A stretch of 64,000 nt of DNA. It comes from Rhodamnia argentea. Taxonomy: Eukaryota > Streptophyta > Magnoliopsida > Myrtales > Myrtaceae. A program made the position numbers and the translations under genes. Of this stretch, positions 12,223 to 24,700 are shown one piece after another (position 1 is the stretch's first letter; every line of letters begins with the position of its first letter). The notes below the pieces were generated by a model. The model was given only the letters and a program-made list of their open reading frames with translations. It was not told the origin of the DNA and searched no databases. Location: positions 31,179,294-31,243,293 of the forward strand of contig NC_063155.1 of NCBI RefSeq assembly GCF_020921035.1, written 5' to 3'.

Positions 12223-12721
12223 AAGACTGTTAGTGGAATGGACATCCCCTGCGCTGTCGATAATAGAATTTCATTTTTTTTCTTGATTTGTCGTGTATAT
12301 TGTGGATTAACAGATGTTAATTATGTTGTATCGGTGCAGCATTCATTCTCTGCAGCCTAATATGTAGTATATACAAGCAATAAAAAGGATTCTTTTACTG
12401 TAAATTACTACCAACTATTCAGCACAGTGACTTCACTAGGATGTAGGATCGGTATTAGGTTGTGCTTTTGTTCTCTCCAAACATGTAAGCAAATGCGAGA
12501 CTGAAAAAGCATTGCCCAAACATCAACAAACAAACAAGAAACGACAAAGACAGAATGTCTTGGTGCTTGCAACTACCCGTCTGTTGAAACAAATTCTGAT
12601 CGTGAGGAAGGAATCCGTTGCTTGCATTCATTAAGTATGAGCTTATGACTCCTCATTTTGATACCACTAAGAACAACAGCAGATGAATAGACCAACCAAT
12701 CAAACTTCCAGAACGAGCATT
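12223..12721. other. Short region between convergent LTI65-like and RCA genes
   Basis: About 500 bp separate the two convergent stop codons. It should hold both 3' UTRs; AATAAAAAGG at about 12380 is a plausible poly(A) signal for the plus-strand gene. No ORF or repeat was seen. Confidence 0.5.
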
Positions 12722-15115
12722 CTAGTTGAAGAAGGTTCCACTCTCCATGGCATCCTTGTTCGCATCACCGAGAGCGGCCTCGCTCAAGTACTTGTCAGCC
12801 AACTGGACTCTCTTCACATTCTCCTGCTCCTGCACAAGCATGCTTCCATACTCAAGGAGCTTCTCGAGGGTCATCTTGGGCTGCTCGAAAGTCGGGGGAC
12901 CCTCCTTTGAGTTCACGAGCTTCTTTCCAACGCTGTCAACTCCAACACCGGAAATCCACTTCCTTACTTCGTCATCGTAGACGCGAGCACGCAGGGCACC
13001 AAAGAAGTCTGCAAGCAGGAGCAAGCAAACTCATTTATGACGACATCGCCTCAAAATGGTTGGCAGAATTTTACTAAAACTTTCTTTCACTCAACATGCA
13101 TTAATTCTCAAGTCAGTTTTCGGTTTCCAATTTCAAACTCCCGCAATCTCAAGGGAGAATTTTTCCATGATCACAATATTAATTGCAATTACTACAACCA
13201 TTCATAGAGGCGTTTGAAACTTGATCCCCTTTGGAAAATTTGGAGAGAACAATTGCCAACAGAAAATTCTATGTTTATACTTACCAATAGATTGGCCGGG
13301 GAAGTTGTCAACAAGCTTGACAATGTCTTCGTCAGGGACATTGTCAGACCTGAAGATACCTTTGCAAACACCAATGCGGTCTTCGCGTGTTGGTGCCCAG
13401 TAGAATTTCTCCATACGACCATCACGGATAAGAGGGGCATACAATGTGGAGAAGTCGTTACCAGTGACGATGATGGGGACTCGGGGGTTCTCCTCCTTGT
13501 TGTACATACCTGGGAGCTGGACATTGGTCGGGTTATCAGCGATGTTCATGAGGGTAGCGTTCACCATCTGGTTGTTCACAGTGTATTGAGTGGTCCCACC
13601 AAGCCTACCGGCACCGGCGTCAAGATCATTGATGAAGAGGCAGCACATCTTTCCCTTCTTGATGATATCAGCCGCCTCACGATACCTTTGCCTGATCAAT
13701 TTTGCGGGCTCACCAGCATTTCCACTTTCCAGTTCTCCGGCACTCATCATAATGGGGCTGATATTGCACAATCAACCAATTAGTTGATAAAAGCATAAGA
13801 ACGTATTCCCTTTATAGGTTAGATTTCCCTTTTGATCCTTCCAAAAATTTATCATAAGTTCATGAAGAACTCACTTGATTCCCATCTTCGCAAAGACAAG
13901 TTCACACTGGAAGGATTTGCCCTGTCCCTTGCCTCCCCAGATACCCAAGATCAGAGGAACCTGAAACAGAATGACGATAACCAAGATCAAACGTCGGAAA
14001 AGCAAATAACTCCTCGGCCTCATCAGAATCAGAAAGTTCAGCTACTAACCTTGATGTTGGGCAGGGTCATGTAGTTCTTGGTGATGTGAACTACAAGCTT
14101 GTCCATGAAAGCAGGAGCAATGTAGAAACCATCCATGTTGTTGTCCAGGTTGTATCTGAAACACGACAAATTTACAATATGAGCACAAGTCACATGGACC
14201 ATCTCGTAATAGAGAATCGCAAGCACTTGTGCCGGACGGTAAACATGTTTACACTTACTGGCGAAGGCCAGCACTAAGGTATTCGTATGAGCTCATGACC
14301 GCATAATGTGTTCCGGACTGCATGGGAGCTTGGAAGAGCGAATCAACCATGCCCTTTCCTCTGGTGATGTCCTGTTGGTCATCAGAAGTATCGAAGGCAA
14401 GGCCTCTCCATTTGTCCTTGTCGGTCTGCTTATCCTCTTCAACTTCAGCGACAACCTTGAAGCTCCCGGATAAAACCTTTGGGGAGGTGAATCTGGAGTT
14501 CACCTTCTTTAGGCTGCTTCCCAAGAAGACCGAACTGGGGACTGAGCCTCCAGAGCTCGAGTTGTTCAAGCTCAGCTGGATCAACACATGATTCTTTCGA
14601 TGAGCATGCAGTCATTTTTATTAAAGAGTCAAAAACAGTTTTCACAAGCTGTATAAACAAACTAAAATGAATGTGGCCGGACAGTTTAGTTGAGAAGCGT
14701 GGTTTTGAGCTTGGACCCTTTACCTGAATGGCTGAAGAACAGAAATCAAGTACAAGTTTTAGTTCAATCTTCCCAAATCTAGAAAACCCGAAAGGCAAAA
14801 TCAAGAACATGATCAAGGACCCTTGATCTCATGCATTACCCCTCCATAAGCTACAAGAAAATTTTGAACTTCCCACGAGAAAAAAAAGAGGATGAACTTA
14901 AAACCAATGCACGAATGAAAATAGCAAATAGTCACTTTCTTAATGACAGCCTAGTGTAAACTGTCGAACATCATAAGCACACACCCTATTGCTTCCACAA
15001 CTGAGACAAAATTGCAATGAAGGTAGCACGAAGAAAGAGAGCGAGTTCTCAGAGCTGGAAAATGGCGGGAAATTACCGGGTTAACAGTTCCAACGGTTGA
15101 AACCGTGGCAGCCAT
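12722..15115 (-). CDS. RCA: Rubisco activase (short/beta-type form)
   Basis: Six exons on the minus strand, 15115-15077, 14575-14259, 14155-14050, 13960-13875, 13757-13285 and 13008-12722, encode 435 residues. The product is the stromal AAA+ ATPase that strips inhibitory sugar phosphates from Rubisco. A Ser/Thr-rich transit peptide ([13 protein letters not shown]...) leads into the N-domain [20 protein letters not shown]. Walker A is GGKGQGKS (about 163-170), Walker B is [13 protein letters not shown], and the sensor and arginine-finger region [11 protein letters not shown] is intact. The protein ends [14 protein letters not shown] without the two-Cys redox extension of alpha forms, so it is a beta-type product. 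The last exon shows no obvious alternative splice site to an alpha tail. Confidence 0.96.
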
Positions 15116-15263
15116 GGGCTAAAGTTTACTTGTGACTTGATCAAACGACAAGCTGCTTAGACAGGTGCTTGAAGCTCTGTGTGTGTGTGTCTCTGTTGTG
15201 ACTCGGTCTGAACCCAAGCGAACAAGCACCTAAGCGCAGAGAAACAAGAGGACCGGTATGGTT

Positions 15264-15313
15264 TTTATAAAAGCTTAACGGCTAGACAAGCCCGATTGCT
15301 CGGCTGACACGTG
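15264..15313 (-). promoter_or_regulatory. TATA box and G-box of the RCA promoter
   Basis: Reading on the minus strand, TATAAA (15264-15269) lies about 150 bp before the RCA ATG, and CACGTG (15308-15313, in context GACACGTGGC) is about 40 bp further upstream. G-boxes near a TATA box are typical of light-regulated photosynthesis genes bound by HY5/PIF-type factors. Confidence 0.65.
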
Positions 15314-15315
15314 GC

Positions 15316-16334
15316 GCCAACTCAAGGCTACCGTCTGCCATGTAGGACAAAGTAGGATCCTCCAGTGTTCCTGTATTGGAGTGACAATTGAGGCTGAGGT
15401 CACAGCTTTTCTCTTCACCACTGAAAAAACTGGTACGCTTTTCCTTTTTTCCGTATTATTTTCTTTTATTCTGGAAGACAAAACAGTAGACATTTTGGTG
15501 AATGGTGACAGGTTTGAACTGGTTAGAACATGTGGATAAAAGCCCAATCACAGCTCAAAAAAATCTTGGTACACGACAAGTTCAGAATAAATTTCTGAGG
15601 TGGAGTGAAGTGATGCGTCAGTTTCTTACAGGAAGCTACTAGAGTTCTTCCACATTAGTGGCTCGTGTTCAACACCCTATCCTCCAATAAGAAATGAGCC
15701 TGCAGTTTTGTAGGATAAAATGTCCTCAAATTTTCATGGCCTCTGTTGATGAATGTCAATTTGCGACCTTAGGAAAATAGTTGAAGTTACCCAACGAATG
15801 TTGTGCGCTTTCAGAGCTTTTCTTCTGCTTCAACGGCCACAAGATGCTAATCAAGAGCAAACTTCTTCCTGTTGGCAGCTAAAAGGCGAATAAAGAAATA
15901 ACATGGTAAAGAAATAAGAGAGCTCAGATGATACTGTGAAACAAGCTCGAGCGACTTAACGTGCATCGGGTTCACCAAGACAATTTACATATACACAAGT
16001 CTACATCCGGAATTCTTACAAATACAGGAGAAACAAGTATAGCTCTACAGCTTCACACCAGTCACTTCTGATGGCCATCTAGCAAAGTGCTCGATTTACA
16101 TTGCATCTCTTGATCAGGTTGATTTTGCAAACTGTGGCCTCGACTACAAAGATATCACTGTGCAATGTCATCAACTGAGAGTACTTGCTTGTTCTGTTAA
16201 CAGTATTAGGACTTGAGAGTGAAAAGGAGCATTTGAGTAGTCCTCCTAATTGCCCAGCTGGGAAGAGAGATGCATCAACAGATTCGTCAAGGTTCTTGTT
16301 GTCATAACGACAAACTGATATAGTGTGACAGCCT
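15316..16334. other. RCA upstream region and 3' flank of the transporter gene
   Basis: About 1 kb of non-coding sequence. The side near RCA is promoter; the side near 16335 should be the 3' UTR of the transporter. No repeat structure or recognisable ORF was found. Confidence 0.5.
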
Positions 16335-19300
16335 TCACTTGAGGAATTTGGACTCAATTTCTTCCAAGCTCAAACCTTTCGTCTCTGGGACAAGGAGGAC
16401 TACAAACAAAAGCGACAGCAAAGCAATAGCCCCAAAAAGGAGGAAAACATTTTCAGCTCCTAGCAACTCCTGCAAAACAAGATAGTGTTCTCAATCACCT
16501 TAGAGAAGCGAAATACACCAGATCACTTAAGATTGACTACCTTTAAAGGTGAGAAGGCGAAGGTCACAATGGCATTTGAACCAAAGTTTATCAGTACTGC
16601 AAGACTGATTCCCCGCCCTCTGGTTCGCAGTGGAAATATTTCTGACACCATGAGCCAGCTGATGGGTCCAAATGATATCTGACAACCAGCACGAAGAACT
16701 ACGCGCTTGACAGTGGCTCACTACTCATGTATTAGGCAATATGTAACAAGGGCATGTGTGTAAGTGAAAATGGTAAAAAATGACGGGCTAATTATGCCTA
16801 TAACATCAATTTGCAAGAATCCAATGCTGATTTCTAGTTTTAATTTCGAGGCAGAAAAATAACTATAGAACTTTGAGAGCGGTAGAATGGAAAATAAACT
16901 ATTAGATTGCATTCAGATTATTGACATGACAGATTATTTCGAATGAATTTTTGAGTCGAACAGCGGAAAATGGAGAAGCCAGGAATGGCCCTTTGCAGAA
17001 GACACGTTAGTCACCTGATAGCAACCCACATAAAGGAGCAAAGCAGCAACAGCAACAAGAGGGAATCCTCCGAGAAATTTGTAATAGGAAGACAGGAGGA
17101 GTAAAGAGATAGCCTGAACACATAAAAAAGAGAATGAAACAGTCCATTATAATTTTCTGGGACATCCTTGACATTAAAGACTAATCGAGAGACCGGGACG
17201 ACTTTTGGGTGGAAAAAAAATGCAGGACAAGATACATACAAGCCCAGCAACACCTCCAATCAGCAGGGGTCTTCTTCCAAGGTCATCAACTTTTAGAACA
17301 GCTATCCATGTCATCAGTAACTAAAGAAGTATCATTGGAAAGGAAAACTGGTCACTGAAAAAGGAAGCCTAAAGACAGAGAAACACGTGACAGGCTGTTA
17401 AAAAGAATTAATCATGCCTTGAAAAGGCCAATTACAACTGAAACTCGGGTGGCATCAGCAGCAGCAGAGAAGCCAGCACTCTTGAGCATCAACAACAAAA
17501 GTTTGATCAGGTGGAATCATTATTGATTGAACTTCGAATGATAGAAGTGCTGGAAGTTGTCATGTACCTGGAGAATGGGGCCTGCATAATAGAGAACACT
17601 GGGCTGTCCAGTGATCTGCCAGAAAACCAGGTAGCGAATTGGTTTACCAACCACGACTTTTACCGGTCTCCTGTAAATACCATACGATAGAAGAAAGGAG
17701 CAAGAAAAAAATATGCCACTTTAGGCGTATCAGTAAATTTACCTGTTGGAAAAGGACTAAACCGCCAGCAATGATGAAGGCTTTTAGGCTAGGCCCCTGG
17801 AATACCTCCAGAAAACTTCCTTCGGGTTTCTCATCTGCATAGGCAGACTTCAGCGAGAGCAGAGTGCCTTCTATTTGTCTTTCAGACACCTTGTCACCAG
17901 CGGGCCGTCCCCTTAATCTGCTCAGGGCCACAACTGCTTTCTCTTTGTAGTCTTGTAAAGGCCCTTTACCTTGGACAGCCCTTAGAAGTAACCAGCGAGG
18001 AGAAGGAGGGAGACTCCATATGCCCAATCCCATTAATAATGCAATAGGGGCACCCACTCCATACATGTATCGCCACCCCCCAATGACATCAATTTGAAAG
18101 CTTCCCACAAAATAACCCAACTGCCAAAAGGATCGTTTTCTTTTTCAAGAAAAGTATGCATGTTTTCTCAGAAATACACATTTTCTAAGAGTTACCAGAA
18201 TCCCAAGAACTATGAAGAGTTCCTTCAAAGATATCAGGGTTCCACGAATCTGAGACGGGCACGTTTCCGCAATATAAAGAGGAGCTCCGTGCATAGCCTG
18301 TGGAAATCGCGTATTTGACGCATATGGCCATGAACAAGATGAGAATTCACGACAACAACAAAGAGTGTTCGAATGTTCAAATAGCTTACCAGGCCAATTC
18401 CTAGGCCATAGAGTAGTCTTCCTAATAAGAGAACACCAAGAACAGGGGCAAAGGATGTGATAGCACCACCAAAGGCATAGAGTACAGCCGCTGTAATAAG
18501 TTCTCGCCTCCTCCCTTTTAAAGTCAGAAAAAAAAAAATTCTAGGGTATCTAAGAAGCCGGCTTTTTGAATTATAAAAGACAAGACAAATGCAAGCAAGG
18601 AGAGTACCAAGAAAATCTGCAATCGGATACACAAGAAGGGAACCTAGAAGAGCTCCGTAAAGGGAACCACTAACCTATGACCAATCGAAACGGATATTTC
18701 AATTGGTGCACGTATTGTACAGAAATGAAATTCTATAAATATGAGATTCGATATGTGAACCATACCACAAGACCCAGCTGAACAGCTGAGAGGTTGTACC
18801 AAGTAGTGCCACTAAGCTGAGCAGACTGAAAGAATGGCAAAATGACAGACTCAAGTATCAAACAGTACAGTGCTTTTACTTGATCTTCCCATACTCACAT
18901 TTGACCGAAAAAAAAAATGATAAACATGACTATATCTTTTTACCTGCAACAAGATGGTTGCACCCGAAGTGGCACCAATATCATAACCAAATAACAATCC
19001 CCCGAGTGCCGGGAACAAGAACCTGGAAAATCCATTCCTTAGATTTATTGAAGGCAGTAATTTCGTGGCTATATGACACCAACAGACCATACAACGTGCA
19101 CAGCGCACTCTTAGACAATTTATTTACTCATGTGCCTTCGATGCCAAGTGATTGACATATAATTTCGCGCAATTAGAACATTGTGATAACAAAAAACTAG
19201 ATTAAAATTTCCCTCTATGCTCTCCAAAAAAGGGGAAAGGAGACCAATGCAGGTCTCAAATTTGATGTTAATCTCACGTATCCTCAAGCGGAAGCACTGT

Positions 19301-19897
19301 CACGGGGAGTGCTGAATTATGTGGAATTACAAACAATGCCATGAGTCCCCCATGGACAAGCTAGCCATGGGAAGGATAAAAACGAGAGCAGCACAAAACA
19401 GGGAGAGAAATCCTACGGAAGAATAACAGACGACCAAGAAAATTCCTCTTGGTTTGGGTCGGAAATAAGCGACTCGGCATCTCCAGCTGCAGAACCATAC
19501 TCTCTCTGTGCACCAACCTGTCACAGAAAAAAGAAAGGACCACGAAAAAAACCAAAAAAGCTCACTTCTTAGAATACCCAAAATCCAAGTGGAGGCAAAA
19601 AAAGAGTCCAAGAAGCCACATCAGGCACTGATCCCTCACAGTGAACTCAAGCTTCGAACTTGGCAACAAGGGCAGATTAGGAGGCTCGACATTTCCGGAT
19701 TTGAGACGGCCCTTGTGGTGGAGGCTTAAATTTTGGCGAGGATGATGAACATGGCGTTGGGTGTATGATGAAATGTGGCGTTGCTGGTTCTTGCGTCGAG
19801 GGAACGGAGGTTGGGCTTGCGGGAGCTTGAGCTTGAGCTTGAACTCGAACAGGGGTTGATGAGCCACGATGCCGCAACTGCAAGTTCCAGCCATCAT
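16335..19897 (-). CDS. Plastid D-xylose/H+ symporter-like sugar carrier (MFS)
   Basis: Fourteen exons on the minus strand: 19897-19640, 19517-19417, 19022-18944, 18825-18766, 18674-18608, 18514-18390, 18297-18196, 18120-17743, 17615-17568, 17480-17418, 17320-17240, 17113-17015, 16678-16541, 16469-16335; 577 residues. It is closest to Arabidopsis At5g59250 (D-xylose-proton symporter-like 3, chloroplastic, about 579 residues), a 12-helix major facilitator protein. Sugar-porter motifs are present: GGLLFGYDIGATSGA in helix 1, DFLGRRREL, GRLLYGLGIGLAMHGAPLYIAE, SPRWLL, GQPSVLYYAG, DDLGRRPLL, and the ending VPETKGLSLEEIESKFLK. The N-terminus resembles a transit peptide; two adjacent ATGs (19897, 19894) leave the start uncertain by one residue. 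The intron between 17418 and 17320 has a GC donor. The actual substrate is not determined by sequence. Confidence 0.9.
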
Positions 19898-21454
19898 CAA
19901 GAAGATCGGAGAGCTTCGATCGAACTCTTCCCGCTTTTTTATTCTATCCTCTTCGTAGCGTCTGGTTGATATTTCTGGGCTCTCCTTTGGATAATATTCG
20001 GTTGACTTTTTCGGTTTCACCACGTTGCTCGCAGTGGACCCTTGATTGGGGAACTATTGACTGGAGCTGGATCCACGCGAATTGGGTTCTTAACAGTCAG
20101 ATTCGTATAATACCAATAATTAGATCCGAGTTCACGCAAAAATTTCACGGGTAAAGCATGATTTTAAGATAGAATCGAGATCCTAAAATTGGATAATCGA
20201 AATGATGAAAATGCGGTAGGTTTTAAGACTCTAAAAATTGAGAAATCGATCTTGACAGATAGGTTTCATTTTCAATACGTGGAACCTAAAATTTGAAATA
20301 AGTTTTTATATTTTTTTTGTTCTATATTTTTTCGCGATCCTACGCTGCGCTGTTCCATCATCCATATCTTTCAGTAATGAGCATATAATATTGAACCATT
20401 ACTCCGAGCTTTCATTTTCCGGCGCTATCCATGATTGAGACTTTTACCTTATTAATATTCTATATTCTTCGTGTGTCTAAATATGAGCTATAGTCAGTGA
20501 ATTATAACCGCAAATAATTCAACTCACTTTGTTGACCACGCTTAAAGGTTACAAATTTCTCCTGACTTTAAAATTGGTTTTAGTTGTGGAGAATTTAAAT
20601 GAAGAAAATACTATTGCAACGAATAAAGTTATTGACTGCTATGAAAAGCATACTTCATATGGCAACTCACTATTCCATACGAAAAACTTCGACCCATGTC
20701 CGAAAATTCTAAGTAAAGATCCGTTTATTCTTAGCATTGAAAATTACCAAATACGCGGTAGAATTATTGCTCTGCGACCAAAAAACTTATGTTTTTACAG
20801 AGGAAATTATTAGCATATATGAAAAAATTAAATGGTATATGAAGATGTTAAGAAAAATATTAACTAGACATGTATTGTCGTGGGTATATTAATATTTCGT
20901 TATCTATGTAAATAAATTCAATAAAAGGATTGAATGAGATCTAGAGGTGGACATGGGGATCGGGGATTTCACACTGGATGACCATTCAGAATGGAAGACG
21001 TGCCAAAAAAATTGTTAAAGATGAAGATTTTCAATAACGCGAGATCTTTTCATAGGTGCCTCAGTCAATTTTTACCCGTTGACGAGAGAAAACGAGATAT
21101 GTATAAACGATTGAGATAGGACAACAGAGAGTAGAGAACGAATGGCTCCGGAATCGACTGGTTCCGAGCGGACTCGGGGAGCTGCTGCTTGGATTATTGT
21201 GGAATAAGATGTAGGTGCGGATAGTTTACGACAGGATTTATGGGGTGTGCTTGTTTTCGGTTTGATAAAGGGGCTTCTAGGCGCTGGTGACTCCATAATG
21301 ATGCGGCCTTTGAACGAGCATATAGACTCAAGGGAATTTACCCTTCAAACAAAGCCTTGGCGAAAGCCCCTCCTTCCTCGACAAAAAAGCGTACTAGACT
21401 AGATGTTACACTTTTCCAGTATAACAAAGTATCCTTAAGCTCATTCGTGAGTAT
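19898..21454. other. AT-rich intergenic DNA with an old repeat
   Basis: No supported gene. A degenerate repeat around 20160-20510 shares ordered phrases with 57830-58330 (for example CATGATTGAGACTTTTACCTT against CATGAGTAAGACTTTTACTTT, both followed by a TATTCTTxGTGT phrase), so the two are copies of one family. Minus-strand ORFs at 21072-21296 and 21338-21520 have protein-like composition but were not recognised. Confidence 0.4.
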
Positions 21455-22276
21455 TGTTGGAACTTTAGTTTCAAAGTCCCTTAAGAAGTTAAATGAGAAA
21501 TGAGGAATAGAGAATCTCACATTAGAAAAAGAGTAGATGAGAGAGAAGTTTAAATATTAGAACCTCACAAATGGGTTTGGGTCACAAGGGGCATCCCACT
21601 TTGCGGAAGGGAGAGGACCTATGCAAAACTAAGTTGGCCCACGCACGCATCGCCCTCTCGCCGGCAGGCTCGGGCGTTCCAATTTTTTATTTATTTATAC
21701 CCATCAGTTATTTTATTTTTTATTTCGAATAGACATGTTTGTATGGAAAGCTTTTCATGTCCGAACAGACACGTTTGTCTGAAATCTTTCTTGAACAGAC
21801 ACGTCCATTGAAAGATGTCTATTCGGTTTTATAACTCTTCATTCTATTGGAAAATGTCCATTCGATTTCGTAACTCTTCATTCGTTTGAAAGTGAACTGT
21901 TCGAATTAGTGGCTTTTTGTTCTTAATTTCTATTTCGTAACTCTTCGCATCCTTATCTATAAAAAAAGCATTGACCGTCGCATTAGAAACTATTGTCATT
22001 TTCGTCATTCATACTTCATTATTCATCATTTGTGCGAGTGTTCTACGAAGTTGCATTCGAAAGTTTTCTCTGAAGAAGTATTGCTTTAGAGGAAAGACGA
22101 TCTGTTCTATCCTAGGAGGCAATTGTCCAAGAACCTCGGGTAGCGGTAGAGGAGACAAATTTGTCTTAAGGACACAACATCATTCCATTGGGCTTAGATC
22201 AATACTCTACATTCAAATTACTCATTTGCGTTTGATTTCAAGTTTGTCGATTAACGTTATTCTACATATATGAACA
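21455..22276 (+). mobile_element. Probable solo LTR, Copia-like (fossil)
   Basis: The block begins TGTTGGAACTTTAG and ends near TATATGAACA, compatible with TG...CA LTR ends. It has a U3-like segment with repeated ACACGTTTGTCTGAA-type phrases, a TATA-like CTATAAAAA near 21956-21965, and an R/U5-like tail. No primer-binding site, internal region or second LTR follows, so it looks like a solo LTR of about 820 bp. The outer limits are approximate and no clear target duplication was found, suggesting some age. The superfamily is inferred from the terminal sequence only. Confidence 0.5.
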
Positions 22277-22891
22277 CTTATAGGCGACTACAACTACAAG
22301 AATGCGCCTGTCCGATTCGAGACTCTTCAAAGAGCACCATGCCGGGCTCGAGGAACCGTGTCATTAACGAAAAAATTGCAAATTGAGAGGAACATATTCA
22401 TGACCATCAAAATGAGGAGAGTCGTGATCAATAAATAGCTTTAGCATGTGCCAGTGTGGACTCTAATATGCATTTTGGAAAAGTGATTAACGCTAAATAT
22501 CACATCAAAATACTGTAATAATTTATCAAATATTTTCAACCATTATTTTAGGAGAAAATTGGGTTTCTTGTCACAAAAAAGAAAAGTCGTCCTTCTCTAG
22601 GAGCTCCTCAAAATACTATCAGCCATGGGATTCTCGGAAAATTCTCTCAATTCTCGGAAAATTCACTCGAAACGATGTCCCTCTCTACTCCCCCAAAAAG
22701 CAACCTCGATCCGTCATTTCCGTTTCGACTTCCTCGCAACACCAAGTGCTCACAACTTTGGATCTCCTCGGCTCCTCATCAAGCCAAAGGCATGGCCACC
22801 ACCACACACCTCTTTGCTCGTGTTTCTTCCTTTCCTTCTCCACGAGACGATAAAAAGCCGTCGGCGGCTTCGACCTTTTTCTCGCTCGACG

Positions 22892-23215
22892 ATGGAGAAC
22901 GGCTTCAATTTCCGAGCCGAGGGAACGAAGAAGTGCCAAACCCGGCTTCAAAAGCGCGCCCCCAAGTCTCTTCGACTCGATCGCGTCGCCAATGGTAGTG
23001 ACGCGGTGGCGGACCCTTTTAAGCCCGTGGTGATCCCGTTGCTGTCGCCGGTGATTATATGCGCTCCTCCATCGCCAGGGGGGGACGATTTCCGGTTGCG
23101 ACGCCCGGTCAACGACAAAGACGACAAGAGAGGTTGCCACGGAGTGCCAGCATCTCCGACTAGATTGGCGGACCCTCCCTTGCTCACCGTCTTCCAGTCG
23201 CGATGTGTTCTTTAG
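22892..23215 (+). CDS. Small plant protein of unknown function
   Basis: Single-exon ORF of 107 residues starting MENGFNFRAEGTKKCQTRL. It contains KRAPKSLRLD, an IPLLSPVIICAPPSP segment and a C-terminal ADPPLLTVFQSRCVL. I recall this layout (QTRLQKRAP ... IPLLSPL ... FQ..CVL) from small uncharacterised dicot proteins, but I cannot name the family. The frame extends upstream to 22625 with an added 89 residues; the internal ATG is preferred because the conserved-looking part begins there and the upstream part reads like a leader. There is no signal peptide or membrane segment. It is moderately likely to be a real gene. Confidence 0.5.
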   Translation: MENGFNFRAEGTKKCQTRLQKRAPKSLRLDRVANGSDAVADPFKPVVIPLLSPVIICAPPSPGGDDFRLRRPVNDKDDKRGCHGVPASPTRLADPPLLTVFQSRCVL

Positions 23216-24700
23216 AGAGCCCCCGCGCCGATACACAAGGCCAGCCGTCCTCGCCGACGTGAGTTAGGAACGCAAAATAGGTCGGCATCAGAAAGTCCGT
23301 TGGATTAGATTATTGACCTTAATTGAATCCTTGTAGCTCTGTAGATGCATGATGGTCGAGTGTTGCATCCTCCTACATTACGCAAGGAAGCATGAGTTAA
23401 GGCCTTCCATTAAATTAAGTTATCGATGAAAGTAGACGTGGTTTGTCTTAGCGATTTCGGTGGATTTCGTTCTTGCAAGCTCAGGATGATCTCCCTGGAA
23501 TCTGTGTGGAGAATGGCAATCAATGAATCGGAAGGGGCGAAATCGGAATCCAAACAATTTACTTCCTTTGCGAGATTAATTCCAGATCCTAAGCCATTGT
23601 CAAATGTCGATTTAAATCTTGAGGATAATTGTCCAAATTGTCGTAAACTTTTCAATTGGCGGTCTAAAGGATTACATTGCAAATCGTCAAAAGATATACT
23701 ATTAAAGTTGTCAAATTAAAAAGTTTATGATTGAATTGGCTGCAATATAATAAATTTATGATTTTTTTGACGATTTTTCCAAAATATTTTTGCTTACCCT
23801 CTTTTTGACTCCCACGTAGTGATGCACATTAGTCAGTAATTTTAAAAAAAAGTGACCTACTTTTATTGGTGACGGGTAGTGAGCTCGAACTACAAGAATC
23901 AATTTAAACATTTTAGTAGACGATGAAGTTTTTGTTCTCGTTCATTTATTTTTATAAGTGATATAATCAATCATTTTTTGGTTAAAATTTTTCGAACCAT
24001 TTATTTTTCATGAAACAAATGCATCCTCATTAATTTCATTCCACTTTCTTGATTTCAAACGCACTATTTCACTTTATGAAGGACGGAGTACAATTTGTTT
24101 TGAGCGTCATTAACAACACTTATTTTTTCATTCATTTTTGTGTTTACTAGATTTGCCAAATATGTTCGCCTTCGACTTTAACGATTCTCTCATTGTGGTC
24201 GGGGTAGTTTAATCAAGTGATGTGTAGATTTACGCCATTGTCCTTTTTTGTCGTGTATAGGCGATTCCCGTGAGTCAAAAGTATTTCAATTACCGATTAA
24301 TCGAAAATGGACGTTATATTCATTTTTGGGCAATAAAAGCATTTTGAGTGATCAATCGGGAGCACAAATGAAGCGCATGCTCGTGGAACATGAGCTCCAA
24401 TAATCTTTCTACTTTTACCAAAAGTCGTAACAGTTCCTTTACCTTTGTGGGCTCGAAATTGTCCATCTACTTTTTAAATGTTGTCGCCGATCATCTTCGC
24501 CGATCATTCGCCGATCATCCTTGGATAATTTGCCGACGTGGATTTTTTTTTCCGACTCTCTCTTCGCCCTCCCCCCTCGCAGCTATCTTCTTCTTCTTCA
24601 ATTGAAATCCCACCTTCCGACCAAAAGGAAAAAAAAAAAAAAAACCTTAAAATGCCACCAAATTCAAATGTGTAGGAGGACTTAGGGCTTACCGGAATTT
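23216..24700. other. Intergenic DNA with MITE fragments
   Basis: Non-coding. About 23704-23785 resembles one end of the MITE at 41511-42122 (AAAGTTTATGATTGAATTGG ... TTTATGATTTTTTTGACG). At 24000-24023 the phrase TTTCATGAAACAAATGCA matches the hAT-like terminal motif seen at 61725-61958. The final few hundred bases are the promoter of the PWI gene. Confidence 0.45.

Noticed and set aside
12681-12910. Plus-strand ORF at the RCA 3' end
   Set aside because: Antisense to the last RCA exon, which is well supported on the minus strand.
13214-13783. 189-codon plus-strand ORF
   Set aside because: Antisense of RCA exon 5, whose minus-strand reading gives clear Rubisco activase sequence.
21338-21520. 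Minus-strand ORF next to the Copia-like LTR (LLYWKSVTSSLVRFFVEEGGAFAKALFEG)
   Set aside because: Looks protein-like, but it overlaps the LTR boundary and no family was recognised; too short to call.
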